In this document: positions 51,345-64,000 of the stretch, piece by piece | Numbering within the stretch: position 1 is the stretch's first letter | Layout: each line of letters starts with the position of its first letter | Assembly: GCF_910592395.1 (NCBI RefSeq) | Contig: NC_088313.1 | Coordinates: 20,910,437-20,974,436 of the forward strand | Direction: 5' to 3' | Length of the DNA: 64,000 bases | DNA from: Lineus longissimus | Lineage: Eukaryota > Nemertea > Pilidiophora > Heteronemertea > Lineidae | Notes under the pieces: generated by a model | What the model was told of the DNA's origin: nothing | What the model saw: the letters and a program-made list of their open reading frames with translations, nothing else | The model's database searches: none | Position numbers and translations under genes: made by a program

Positions 51345-54300
51345 GAGTATTTAGTTTATAGCTACAGTGATGAGCAGGCGGATAGATTCAAATTACATAT
51401 CATCTTCCTGGACACCTAATTCCCACACCCAAATTGTCCGTCAAATCACGTGCACGGAGCTATATAAATACGATTGCTTTATGCATGCGCACTTCCGACT
51501 CGAAAAGAATCGACTCGAATCTTAATTCAAATCCGCCATTGCTGATATCATTGGCGCCAAAGACTATTTCTTTTGACCCCTTTGACCTCGCTTCTAAAAA
51601 CATTTTTGAGAAAGCCATTCAAACATTAAAATCAACTACGAACATTATCTATTATATCACCGAGCTATATAAATACGATATATCAAGAAAAATCTGTCGC
51701 AATATTGAGTTATACGATTAGCTTGGAACTCTTTGTACCCAATTACTCTTCCGCCAGCCTGACCTCGTCACAATCACGGCGCTTTTTCAATATGGCGACC
51801 ACTTGAACAACGAAAGTCCCTGTCAATCATTAAAGCATTGATGGCCTCGGCGGTTAGACGGATGCACTGTGGATTCGATGGTCACGGGTTCGAACCCCGG
51901 CGAAGCTATTTTTTTCGTGTTTTTTTTAAAAACATTCTTGTTATTATTCATTCATGGACGTCTATCAGGCGCGGATCCAAGCGGGTGCACCAGACGCACG
52001 GCTCCTGATTGATATGTAAACTTTTTTTAATTGACCACTCATGAAATTTTGGAACAGAACTGTCCAGGAATTTTGATGAGAAATGCAGTGCACGCTCCCT
52101 CTTCTTCCAATTCCTAGATTCGCCGGCCCTCTATACCATCATCTTATATCATTATGTATATCATCATGAAGAAAACTCCTTCACCCGAACTTTTCAAGCT
52201 GAAGTACACGGTGATTCCTGGTGTTCGAGCACTCCAGAGAATGGTTTGACGAGTTGGCGCTAAATTCATTATTAGTGATGAGCATTTAGTTTGTAACTAC
52301 AGTGATGAGCAGGCGGATAAATTCAAATTACATATCATCTTCCTGGACACCTAATTCCCACACCCAAATTGTCCCGTCAAATCACGTGCACGGAGCTATA
52401 TAACTACGATTGCCTTATGCATGCGCACTTCCGACTCGAAAAGAATCGACTCGAATCTTAATTCAAATCCGCCATTGCTGATATCATTGGCGCCAAAGAC
52501 TATTTCTTTTGACCCCGTTGACCTCGCTTCTAAAAACATTTTGAGAAAGCCATTCAAACATTAAAATCAACTACGAACATTATCTATTATATCACCGAGC
52601 TATATAAATACGATATATCAAGAAAAATCTGTCGCAATATTGAGTTATACGATTAGCTTGGAACTCTTTGCACCCAATTACTCTTCCGCCAGCCTGACCT
52701 CGTCACAATCACGGCGCTTTTTCAATATGGCGACGACTTAAACAACGAAAGTCCCTGTCAATCGTTAAAGCCTTGATGGCCTCGGCGGTTAGACGGTTGC
52801 ACTGTGGCTTCGATGGTCACGGGTTCGAACCCCGGCGAAGCTATTTTTTTCGTGTTTTTTTTAAAAACATTCTTGTTATTATTCATTCATGGACGTCTAT
52901 CAGGCGCGGATCCAAGCGGGTGCACCAGACGCACGGCTCCTGATTGATATGTAAACTTTTTTTAATTGACCACTCATGAAATTTTGGAACAGAACTGTCC
53001 AGGAATTTTGATGAGAAATGCAGTGCACGCTCCCTCTTCTTCCAATTCCTAGATTCGCCGGCCCTCTATACCATCATCTTATACCATTATGTATATCATC
53101 ATGAAGAAAACTCCTTCACCCGAACTTTTCAAGCTGAAGTACACACTGATTCCAGGTGTTCGAGCACTCCAGAGAATGGTTTGACGAGTTGGCGCTAAAT
53201 TCATTATTAGTGATGAGCATTTAGTTTGTAACTACAGTGATGAGCAGGCGGATAGATTCAAATTACATATCATCTTCCTGGACACCTAATTCCCACACCC
53301 AAATTGTCCCGTCAAATCACGTGCACGGAGCTATATAACTACGATTGCCTTATGCATGCGCACTTCCGACTCGAAAAGAATCGACTCGAATCTTAATTCA
53401 AATCCGCCATTGCTGATATCATTGGCGCCAAAGACTATTTCTTTTGACCCCGTTGACCTCGCTTCTAAAAACATTTTGAGAAAGCCATTCAAACATTAAA
53501 ATCAACTACGAACATTATCTATTATATCACCGAGCTATATAAATACGATATATCAAGAAAAATCTGTCGCAATATTGAGTTATACGATTAGCTTGGAACT
53601 CTTTGCACCCAATTACTCTTCCGCCAGCCTGACCTCGTCACAATCACGGCGCTTTTTCAATATGGCGACCACTTGAACAACGAAAGTCCCTGTCAATCAT
53701 TAAGGCATTGATGGCCTCGGCGGTTAGACGGTTGCACTGTGGATTCGATGGTCACGGGTTCGAACCCCGGCGAAGCTATTTTTTTCGTGTTTTTTTTAAA
53801 AACATTCTTGTTATTATTCATTCATGGACGTCTATCAGGCGCGGATCCAAGCGGGTGCACCAGACGCACGGCTCCTGATTGATATGTAAACTTTTTTTAA
53901 TTGACCACTCATGAAATTTTGGAACAGAACTGTCCAGGAATTTTGATGAGAAATGCAGTGCACGCTCCCTCTTCTTCCAATTCCTAGATTCGCCGGCCCT
54001 CTATACCATCATCTTATACCATTATGTATATCATCATGAAGAAAACTCCTTCACCCGAACTTTTCAAGCTGAAGTACACACTGATTCCAGGTGTTCGAGC
54101 ACTCCAGAGAATGGTTTGACGAGTTGGCGCTAAATTCATTATTAGTGATGAGCATTTAGTTTGTAACTACAGTGATGAGCAGGCGGATAGATTCAAATTA
54201 CATATCATCTTCCTGGACACCTAATTCCCACACCCAAATTGTCCCGTCAAATCACGTGCACGGAGCTATATAACTACGATTGCCTTATGCATGCGCACTT

Positions 54301-57300
54301 CCGACTCGAAAAGAATCGACTCGAATCTTAATTCAAATCCGCCATTGCTGATATCATTGGCGCCAAAGACTATTTCTTTTGACCCCGTTGACCTCGCTTC
54401 TAAAAACATTTTGAGAAAGCCATTCAAACATTAAAATCAACTACGAACATTATCTATTATATCACCGAGCTATATAAATACGATATATCAAGAAAAATCT
54501 GTCGCAATATTGAGTTATACGATTAGCTTGGAACTCTTTGCACCCAATTACTCTTCCGCCAGCCTGACCTCGTCACAATCACGGCGCTTTTTCAATATGG
54601 CGACCACTTGAACAACGAAAGTCCCTGTCAATCATTAAAGCCTTGATGGCCTCGGCGGTTAGACGGTTGCACTGTGGATTCGATGGTCACGGGTTCGAAC
54701 CCCGGCGATTCTATTTTTTTCGTGTTTTTTTAAAAAACATTCTTGTTATTATTCATTCATGGACGTCTATCAGGCGCGGATCCAAGCGGGTGCACCAGAC
54801 GCACGGCTCCTGATTGATATGTAAACTTTTTTTAATTGACCACTCATAAAATTTTGGAACAGAACTGTCCAGGAATTTTGATGAGAAATGCAGTGCACGC
54901 TCCCTCTTCTTCCAATTCCTAGATTCGCCGGCCCTCTATACCATCATCTTATACCATTATGTATATCATCATGAAGAAAACTCCTTCACCCGAACTTTTC
55001 AAGCTGAAGTACACACTGATTCCAGGTGTTCGAGCACTCCAGAGAATGGTTTGACGAGTTGGCGCTAAATTCATTATTAGTGATGAGCATTTAGTTTGTA
55101 ACTACAGTGATGAGCAGGCGGATAGATTCAAATTACATATCATCTTCCTGGACACCTAATTCCCACACCCAAATTGTCCCGTCAAATCACGTGCACGGAG
55201 CTATATAACTACGATTGCCTTATGCATGCGCACTTCCGACTCGAAAAGAATCGACTCGAATCTTAATTCAAATCCGCCATTGCTGATATCACTGGCGCCA
55301 AAGACTATTTCTTTTGACCCCGTTGACCTCGCTTCTAAAAACATTTTGAGAAAGCCATTCAAACATTAAAATCAACTACGAACATTATCTATTATATCAC
55401 CGAGCTATATAAATACGATATATCAAGAAAAATCTGTCGCAATATTGAGTTATACGATTAGCTTGGAACTCTTTGCACCCAATTACTCTTCCGCCAGCCT
55501 GACCTCGTCACAATCACGGCGCTTTTTCAATATGGCGACCACTTGAACAACGAAAGTCCCTGTCAATCATTAAAGCCTTGATGGCCTCGGCGGTTAGACG
55601 GTTGCACTGTGGCTTCGATGGTCACGGGTTCGAACCCCGGCGATTCTATTTTTTTCGTGTTTTTTTAAAAAACATTCTTGTTATTATTCATTCATGGACG
55701 TCTATCAGGCGCGGATCCAAGCGGGTGCACCAGACGCACGGCTCCTGATTGATATGTAAACTTTTTTTAATTGACCACTCATAAAATTTTGGAACAGAAC
55801 TGTCCAGGAATTTTGATGAGAAATGCAGTGCACGCTCCCTCTTCTTCCAATTCCTAGATTCGCCGGCCCTCTATACCATCATCTTATACCATTATGTATA
55901 TCATCATGAAGAAAACTCCTTCACCCGAACTTTTCAAGCTGAAGTACACACTGATTCCAGGTGTTCGAGCACTCCAGAGAATGGTTTGACGAGTTGGCGC
56001 TAAATTCATTATTAGTGATGAGCATTTAGTTTGTAACTACAGTGATGAGCAGGCGGATAGATTCAAATTACATATCATCTTCCTGGACACCTAATTCCCA
56101 CACCCAAATTGTCCCGTCAAATCACGTGCACGGAGCTATATAACTACGATTGCCTTATGCATGCGCACTTCCGACTCGAAAAGAATCGACTCGAATCTTA
56201 ATTCAAATCCGCCATTGCTGATATCATTGGCGCCAAAGACTATTTCTTTTGACCCCGTTGACCTCGCTTCTAAAAACATTTTGAGAAAGCCATTCAAACA
56301 TTAAAATCAACTACGAACATTATCTATTATATCACCGAGCTATATAAATACGATATATCAAGAAAAATCTGTCGCAATATTGAGTTATACGATTAGCTTG
56401 GAACTCTTTGCACCCAATTACTCTTCCGCCAGCCTGACCTCGTCACAATCACGGCGCTTTTTCAATATGGCGACCACTTGAACAACGAAAGTCCCTGTCA
56501 ATCATTAAAGCCTTGATGGCCTCGGCGGTTAGACGGTTGCACTGTGGATTCGATGGTCACGGGTTCGAACCCCGGCGATTCTATTTTTTTCGTGTTTTTT
56601 TAAAAAACATTCTTGTTATTATTCATTCATGGACGTCTATCAGGCGCGGATCCAAGCGGGTGCACCAGACGCACGGCTCCTGATTGATATGTAAACTTTT
56701 TTTAATTGACCACTCATGAAATTTTGGAACAGAACTGTCCAGGAATTTTGATGAGAAATGCAGTGCACGCTCCCTCTTCTTCCAATTCCTAGATTCGCCG
56801 GCCCTCTATACCATCATCTTATACCATTATGTATATCATCATGAAGAAAACTCCTTCACCCGAACTTTTCAAGCTGAAGTACACACTGATTCCAGGTGTT
56901 CGAGCACTCCAGAGAATGGTTTGACGAGTTGGCGCTAAATTCATTATTAGTGATGAGCATTTAGTTTGTAACTACAGTGATGAGCAGGCGGATAGATTCA
57001 AATTACATATCATCTTCCTGGACACCTAATTCCCACACCCAAATTGTCCCGTCAAATCACGTGCACGGAGCTATATAACTACGATTGCCTTATGCATGCG
57101 CACTTCCGACTCGAAAAGAATCGACTCGAATCTTAATTCAAATCCGCCATTGCTGATATCATTGGCGCCAAAGACTATTTCTTTTGACCCCGTTGACCTC
57201 GCTTCTAAAAACATTTTGAGAAAGCCATTCAAACATTAAAATCAACTACGAACATTATCTATTATATCACCGAGCTATATAAATACGATATATCAAGAAA

Positions 57301-60300
57301 AATCTGTCGCAATATTGAGTTATACGATTAGCTTGGAACTCTTTGCACCCAATTACTCTTCCGCCAGCCTGACCTCGTCACAATCACGGCGCTTTTTCAA
57401 TATGGCGACCACTTGAACAACGAAAGTCCCTGTCAGTCATTAAAGCCTTGATGGCCTCGGCGGTTAGACGGTTGCACTGTGGATTCGATGGTCACGGGTT
57501 CGAACCCCGGCGATTCTATTTTTTTCGTGTTTTTTTAAAAAACATTCTTGTTATTATTCATTCATGGACGTCTATCAGGCGCGGATCCAAGCGGGTGCAC
57601 CAGACGCACGGCTCCTGATTGATATGTAAACTTTTTTTAATTGACCACTCATAAAATTTTGGAACAGAACTGTCCAGGAATTTTGATGAGAAATGCAGTG
57701 CACGCTCCCTCTTCTTCCAATTCCTAGATTCGCCGGCCCTCTATACCATCATCTTATACCATTATGTATATCATCATGAAGAAAACTCCTTCACCCGAAC
57801 TTTTCAAGCTGAAGTACACACTGATTCCAGGTGTTCGAGCACTCCAGAGAATGGTTTGACGAGTTGGCGCTAAATTCATTATTAGTGATGAGCATTTAGT
57901 TTGTAACTACAGTGATGAGCAGGCGGATAGATTCAAATTACATATCATCTTCCTGGACACCTAATTCCCACACCCAAATTGTCCCGTCAAATCACGTGCA
58001 CGGAGCTATATAACTACGATTGCCTTATGCATGCGCACTTCCGACTCGAAAAGAATCGACTCGAATCTTAATTCAAATCCGCCATTGCTGATATCACTGG
58101 CGCCAAAGACTATTTCTTTTGACCCCGTTGACCTCGCTTCTAAAAACATTTTGAGAAAGCCATTCAAACATTAAAATCAACTACGAACATTATCTATTAT
58201 ATCACCGAGCTATATAAATACGATATATCAAGAAAAATCTGTCGCAATATTGAGTTATACGATTAGCTTGGAACTCTTTGCACCCAATTACTCTTCCGCC
58301 AGCCTGACCTCGTCACAATCACGGCGCTTTTTCAATATGGCGACCACTTGAACAACGAAAGTCCCTGTCAATCATTAAAGCCTTGATGGCCTCGGCGGTT
58401 AGACGGTTGCACTGTGGCTTCGATGGTCACGGGTTCGAACCCCGGCGATTCTATTTTTTTCGTGTTTTTTTAAAAAACATTCTTGTTATTATTCATTCAT
58501 GGACGTCTATCAGGCGCGGATCCAAGCGGGTGCACCAGACGCACGGCTCCTGATTGATATGTAAACTTTTTTTAATTGACCACTCATAAAATTTTGGAAC
58601 AGAACTGTCCAGGAATTTTGATGAGAAATGCAGTGCACGCTCCCTCTTCTTCCAATTCCTAGATTCGCCGGCCCTCTATACCATCATCTTATACCATTAT
58701 GTATATCATCATGAAGAAAACTCCTTCACCCGAACTTTTCAAGCTGAAGTACACACTGATTCCAGGTGTTCGAGCACTCCAGAGAATGGTTTGACGAGTT
58801 GGCGCTAAATTCATTATTAGTGATGAGCATTTAGTTTGTAACTACAGTGATGAGCAGGCGGATAGATTCAAATTACATATCATCTTCCTGGACACCTAAT
58901 TCCCACACCCAAATTGTCCCGTCAAATCACGTGCACGGAGCTATATAACTACGATTGCCTTATGCATGCGCACTTCCGACTCGAAAAGAATCGACTCGAA
59001 TCTTAATTCAAATCCGCCATTGCTGATATCATTGGCGCCAAAGACTATTTCTTTTGACCCCGTTGACCTCGCTTCTAAAAACATTTTGAGAAAGCCATTC
59101 AAACATTAAAATCAACTACGAACATTATCTATTATATCACCGAGCTATACAAATACGATATATCAAGAAAAATCTGTCGCAATATTGAGTTATACGATTA
59201 GCTTGGAACTCTTTGCACCCAATTACTCTTCCGCCAGCCTGACCTCGTCACAATCACGGCGCTTTTTCAATATGGCGACCACTTGAACAACGAAAGTCCC
59301 TGTCAATCATTAAAGCCTTGATGGCCTCGGCGGTTAGACGGTTGCACTGTGGATTCGATGGTCATGGGTTCGAACCCCGGCGAATCTATTTTTTTCGTGT
59401 TTTTTTTAAAAACATTCTTGTTATTATTCATTCATGGACGTCTATCAGGCGCGGATCCAAGCGGGTGCACCAGACGCACGGCTCCTGATTGATATGTAAA
59501 CTTTTTTTAATTGACCACTCATGAAATTTTGGAAGAGAACTGTCCAGGAATTTTGATGAGAAATGCAGTGCACGCTCCCTCTTCTTCCAATTCCTAGATT
59601 CGCCGGCCCTCTGTACCATCATCTTATACCATTATGTATATCATCATGAAGAAAACTCCTTCACCCGAACTTTTCAAGCTGAAGTACACACTGATTCCAG
59701 GTGTTCGAGCACTCCAGAGAATGGTTTGACGAGTTGGCGCTAAATTCATTATTAGTGATGAGCATTTAGTTTGTAACTACAGTGATGAGCAGGCGGATAG
59801 ATTCAAATTACATATCATCTTCCTGGACACCTAATTCCCACACCCAAATTGTCCCGTCAAATCACGTGCACGGAGCTATATAACTACGATTGCCTTATGC
59901 ATGCGCACTTCCGACTCGAAAAGAATCGACTCGAATCTTAATTCAAATCCGCCATTGCTGATATCATTGGCGCCAAAGACTATTTCTTTTGACCCCGTTG
60001 ACCTCGCTTCTAAAAACATTTTGAGAAAGCCATTCAAACATTAAAATCAACTACGAACATTATCTATTATATCACCGAGCTATATAAATACGATATATCA
60101 AGAAAAATCTGTCGCAATATTGAGTTATACGATTAGCTTGGAACTCTTTGCACCCAATTACTCTTCCGCCAGCCTGACCTCGTCACAATCACGGCGCTTT
60201 TTCAATATGGCGACCACTTGAACAACGAAAGTCCCTGTCAATCATTAAAGCCTTGATGGCCTCGGCGGTTAGACGGTTGCACGTGGCTTCGATGGTCACA

Positions 60301-63300
60301 GGTTCGAACCCCGGCGATTCTATTTTTTTCGTGTTTTTTTAAAAAACATTTTGTTATTATTCATTCATGGACGTCTATCAGGCGCGGATCCAAGCGGGTG
60401 CACCAGACGCACGGCTCCTGATTGATATGTAAACTTTTTTTAATTGACCACTCATAAAATTTTGGAACAGAACTGTCCAGGAATTTTGATGAGAAATGCA
60501 GTGCACGCTCCCTCTTCTTCCAATTCCTAGATTCGCCGGCCCTCTATACCATCATCTTATACCATTATGTATATCATCATGAAGAAAACTCCTTCACCCG
60601 AACTTTTCAAGCTGAAGTACACACTGATTCCAGGTGTTCGAGCACTCCAGAGAATGGTTTGACGAGTTGGCGCTAAATTCATTATTAGTGATGAGCATTT
60701 AGTTTGTAACTACAGTGATGAGCAGGCGGATAGATTCAAATTACATATCATCTTCCTGGACACCTAATTCCCACACCCAAATTGTCCCGTCAAATCACGT
60801 GCACGGAGCTATATAACTACGATTGCCTTATGCATGCGCACTTCCGACTCGAAAAGAATCGACTCGAATCTTAATTCAAATCCGCCATTGCTGATATCAT
60901 TGGCGCCAAAGACTATTTCTTTTGACCCCGTTGACCTCGCTTCTAAAAACATTTTGAGAAAGCCATTCAAACATTAAAATCAACTACGAACATTATCTAT
61001 TATATCACCGAGCTATACAAATACGATATATCAAGAAAAATCTGTCGCAATATTGAGTTATACGATTAGCTTGGAACTCTTTGCACCCAATTACTCTTCC
61101 GCCAGCCTGACCTCGTCACAATCACGGCGCTTTTTCAATATGGCGACCACTTGAACAACGAAAGTCCCTGTCAATCATTAAAGCCTTGATGGCCTCGGCG
61201 GTTAGACGGTTGCACTGTGGATTCGATGGTCATGGGTTCGAACCCCGGCGAATCTATTTTTTTCGTGTTTTTTTTAAAAACATTCTTGTTATTATTCATT
61301 CATGGACGTCTGTCAGGCGCGGATCCAAGCGGGTGCACCAGACGCACGGCTCCTGATTGATATGTAAACTTTTTTTAATTGACCACTCATGAAATTTTGG
61401 AAGAGAACTGTCCAGGAATTTTGATGAGAAATGCAGTGCACGCTCCCTCTTCTTCCAATTCCTAGATTCGCCGGCCCTCTGTACCATCATCTTATACCAT
61501 TATGTATATCATCATGAAGAAAACTCCTTCACCCGAACTTTTCAAGCTGAAGTACACACTGATTCCAGGTGTTCGAGCACTCCAGAGAATGGTTTGACGA
61601 GTTGGCGCTAAATTCATTATTAGTGATGAGCATTTAGTTTGTAACTACAGTGATGAGCAGGCGGATAGATTCAAATTACATATCATCTTCCTGGACACCT
61701 AATTCCCACACCCAAATTGTCCCGTCAAATCACGTGCACGGAGCTATATAACTACGATTGCCTTATGCATGCGCACTTCCGACTCGAAAAGAATCGACTC
61801 GAATCTTAATTCAAATCCGCCATTGCTGATATCATTGGCGCCAAAGACTATTTCTTTTGACCCCGTTGACCTCGCTTCTAAAAACATTTTGAGAAAGCCA
61901 TTCAAACATTAAAATCAACTACGAACATTATCTATTATATCACCGAGCTATATAAATACGATATATCAAGAAAAATCTGTCGCAATATTGAGTTATACGA
62001 TTAGCTTGGAACTCTTTGCACCCAATTACTCTTCCGCCAGCCTGACCTTGTCACAATCACGGCGCTTTTTCAATATGGCGACCACTTGAACAACGAAAGT
62101 CCCTGTCAATCATTAAAGCCTTGATGGCCTCGGCGGTTAGACGGTTGCACGTGGCTTCGATGGTCACAGGTTCGAACCCCGGCGATTCTATTTTTTTCGT
62201 GTTTTTTTAAAAAACATTTTGTTATTATTCATTCATGGACGTCTATCAGGCGCGGATCCAAGCGGGTGCACCAGACGCACGGCTCCTGATTGATATGTAA
62301 ACTTTTTTTAATTGACCACTCATAAAATTTTGGAACAGAACTGTCCAGGAATTTTGATGAGAAATGCAGTGCACGCTCCCTCTTCTTCCAATTCCTAGAT
62401 TCGCCGGCCCTCTATACCATCATCTTATACCATTATGCATATCATCATGAAGAAAACTCCTTCACCCGAACTTTTCAAGCTGAAGTACACACTGATTCCA
62501 GGTGTTCGAGCACTCCAGAGAATGGTTTGACGAGTTGGCGCTAAATTCATTATTAGTGATGAGCATTTAGTTTGTAACTACAGTGATGAGCAGGCGGATA
62601 GATTCAAATTACATATCATCTTCCTGGACACCTAATTCCCACACCCAAATTGTCCCGTCAAATCACGTGCACGGAGCTATATAACTACGATTGCCTTATG
62701 CATGCGCACTTCCGACTCGAAAAGAATCGACTCGAATCTTAATTCAAATCCGCCATTGCTGATATCATTGGCGCCAAAGACTATTTCTTTTGACCCCGTT
62801 GACCTCGCTTCTAAAAACATTTTGAGAAAGCCATTCAAACATTAAAATCAACTACGAACATTATCTATTATATCACCGAGCTATATAAATACGATATATC
62901 AAGAAAAATCTGTCGCAATATTGAGTTATACGATTAGCTTGGAACTCTTTGCACCCAATTACTCTTCCGCCAGCCTGACCTCGTCACAATCACGGCGCTT
63001 TTTCAATATGGCGACCACTTGAACAACGAAAGTCCCTGTCAATCATTAAAGCCTTGATGGCCTCGGCGGTTAGACGGTTGCACTGTGGCTTCGATGGCCA
63101 CGGGTTCGAACCCCGGCGATTCTATTTTTTTCGTGTTTTTTTAAAAAACATTCTTGTTATTATTCATTCATGGACGTCTATCAGGCGCGGATCCAAGCGG
63201 GTGCACCAGACGCACGGCTCCTGATTGATATGTAAACTTTTTTTAATTGACCACTCATAAAATTTTGGAACAGAACTGTCCAGGAATTTTGATGAGAAAT

Positions 63301-64000
63301 GCAGTGCACGCTCCCTCTTCTTCCAATTCCTAGATTCGCCGGCCCTCTATACCATCATCTTATACCATTATGTATATCATCATGAAGAAAACTCCTTCAC
63401 CCGAACTTTTCAAGCTGAAGTACACACTGATTCCAGGTGTTCGAGCACTCCAGAGAATGGTTTGACGAGTTGGCGCTAAATTCATTATTAGTGATGAGCA
63501 TTTAGTTTGTAACTACAGTGTTGAGCAGGCGGATAGATTCAAATTACATATCATCTTCCTGGACACCTAATTCCCACACCCAAATTGTCCCGTCAAATCA
63601 CGTGCACGGAGCTATATAACTACGATTGCCTTATGCATGCGCACTTCCGACTCGAAAAGAATCGACTCGAATCTTAATTCAAATCCGTCATTGCTGATAT
63701 CATTGGCGCCAAAGACTATTTCTTTTGACCCCGTTGACCTCGCTTCTAAAAACATTTTGAGAAAGCCATTCAAACATTAAAATCAACTACGAACATTATC
63801 TATTATATCACCGAGCTATATAAATACGATATATCAAGAAAAATCTGTCGCAATATTGAGTTATACGATTAGCTTGGAACTCTTTGTACCCAATTACTCT
63901 TCCGCCAGCCTGACCTCGTCACAATCACGGCGCTTTTTCAATATGGCGACCACTTGAACAACGAAAGTCCCTGTCAATCATTAAAGCCTTGATGGCCTCG
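51345..64000 (+). repeat. Satellite array, 935-bp monomer, about 13.5 copies, open at the window end
   Basis: A fixed landmark (gtcaaatcacgtgcacggag) recurs at 51441, 52376, 53311, 54246, 55181, 56116, 57051, 57986, 58921, 59856, 60789, 61724, 62657 and 63592, a spacing of 935 bp with two 933-bp steps. Copies differ by few substitutions; the first copy is the most diverged, as expected at an array edge. Each monomer has a tRNA-like module (separate entry), two gagctatata motifs and no conserved open frame. The array continues past the last base, so its true size is unknown. Confidence 0.98.
51842..51918 (+). ncRNA. tRNA-like Pol III module of the satellite (first copy)
   Basis: An A-box-like tggcctcggcgg is followed 45 bp later by a perfect B box ggttcgaaccc, then about 10 nt and a run of seven T. 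The A-to-B spacing equals that of a normal tRNA. A 5-bp anticodon-like stem (actgt/atggt) with a 7-nt loop can be drawn, but position 33 is not T and the acceptor stem pairs poorly, so a tRNA-derived element is more likely than a tRNA gene. Complete further copies begin at 52777, 53712, 54647, 55582, 56517, 57452, 58387, 59322, 60257, 61190, 62125 and 63058; a cut copy begins at 63993. Confidence 0.55.

Noticed and set aside
51434-51721. 95-residue plus-strand frame in the first satellite copy
   Set aside because: It depends on indels peculiar to this edge copy and is broken in the other monomers.
59428-61490. 64-residue minus-strand frames at 59428-59622 and 61296-61490
   Set aside because: They are open only in two duplicated satellite copies because of shared point changes; other monomers have stops.

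Overview
The window reads as nuclear DNA of an invertebrate animal. Genes are split by introns with GT..AG borders, intergenic distances are long, and the protein families are animal ones: nicotinic acetylcholine receptors, a GPCR, an ankyrin/SOCS-box protein and a sperm microtubule-type THEG-repeat protein. There are also a tRNA-Gln, decayed DNA transposons and a large satellite array. A marine lophotrochozoan or invertebrate deuterostome fits; the sequence alone does not settle the phylum.

Layout. 2.3-5.3 kb (minus): complete 8-exon cytosolic aspartate aminotransferase (GOT1). 7.1-11.2 kb (minus): 7-exon THEG-repeat protein. 11.3-16.8 kb: no gene established. 16.8-21.5 kb (plus): 14-exon gene that appears to encode a polynucleotide-kinase/phosphatase-like protein with an intact P-loop and an eroded phosphatase site. 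22.1-24.9 kb (plus): two-exon seven-transmembrane receptor with a loop of about 455 residues between TM5 and TM6. 27.3-29.4 kb (plus): single-coding-exon ankyrin protein with a split SOCS box. 31.2-42.4 kb (minus): nicotinic receptor locus with two 3' modules (31.25-33.10 and 34.25-35.87 kb), each encoding Cys-loop to TM4, but only one visible pair of upstream ligand-domain exons (39.2 and 42.3 kb). 42.67 kb (plus): tRNA-Gln(TTG). 43.6-51.3 kb: transposon relics, including a 196-bp MITE, and otherwise no gene. 51.35 kb to the window end: a 935-bp satellite in about 13.5 copies. Each copy carries a tRNA-like Pol III promoter followed by a T-run.

The genes do not form one pathway. The most notable items are the receptor locus that may choose between two 3' modules, the PNK-like probable pseudophosphatase whose P-loop is completed by a 17-nt microexon, the SOCS box split by an insert, and the satellite that multiplies a Pol III promoter. 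Exon borders were placed by eye from splice motifs, phase continuity and family similarity; no alignment or database search was run.
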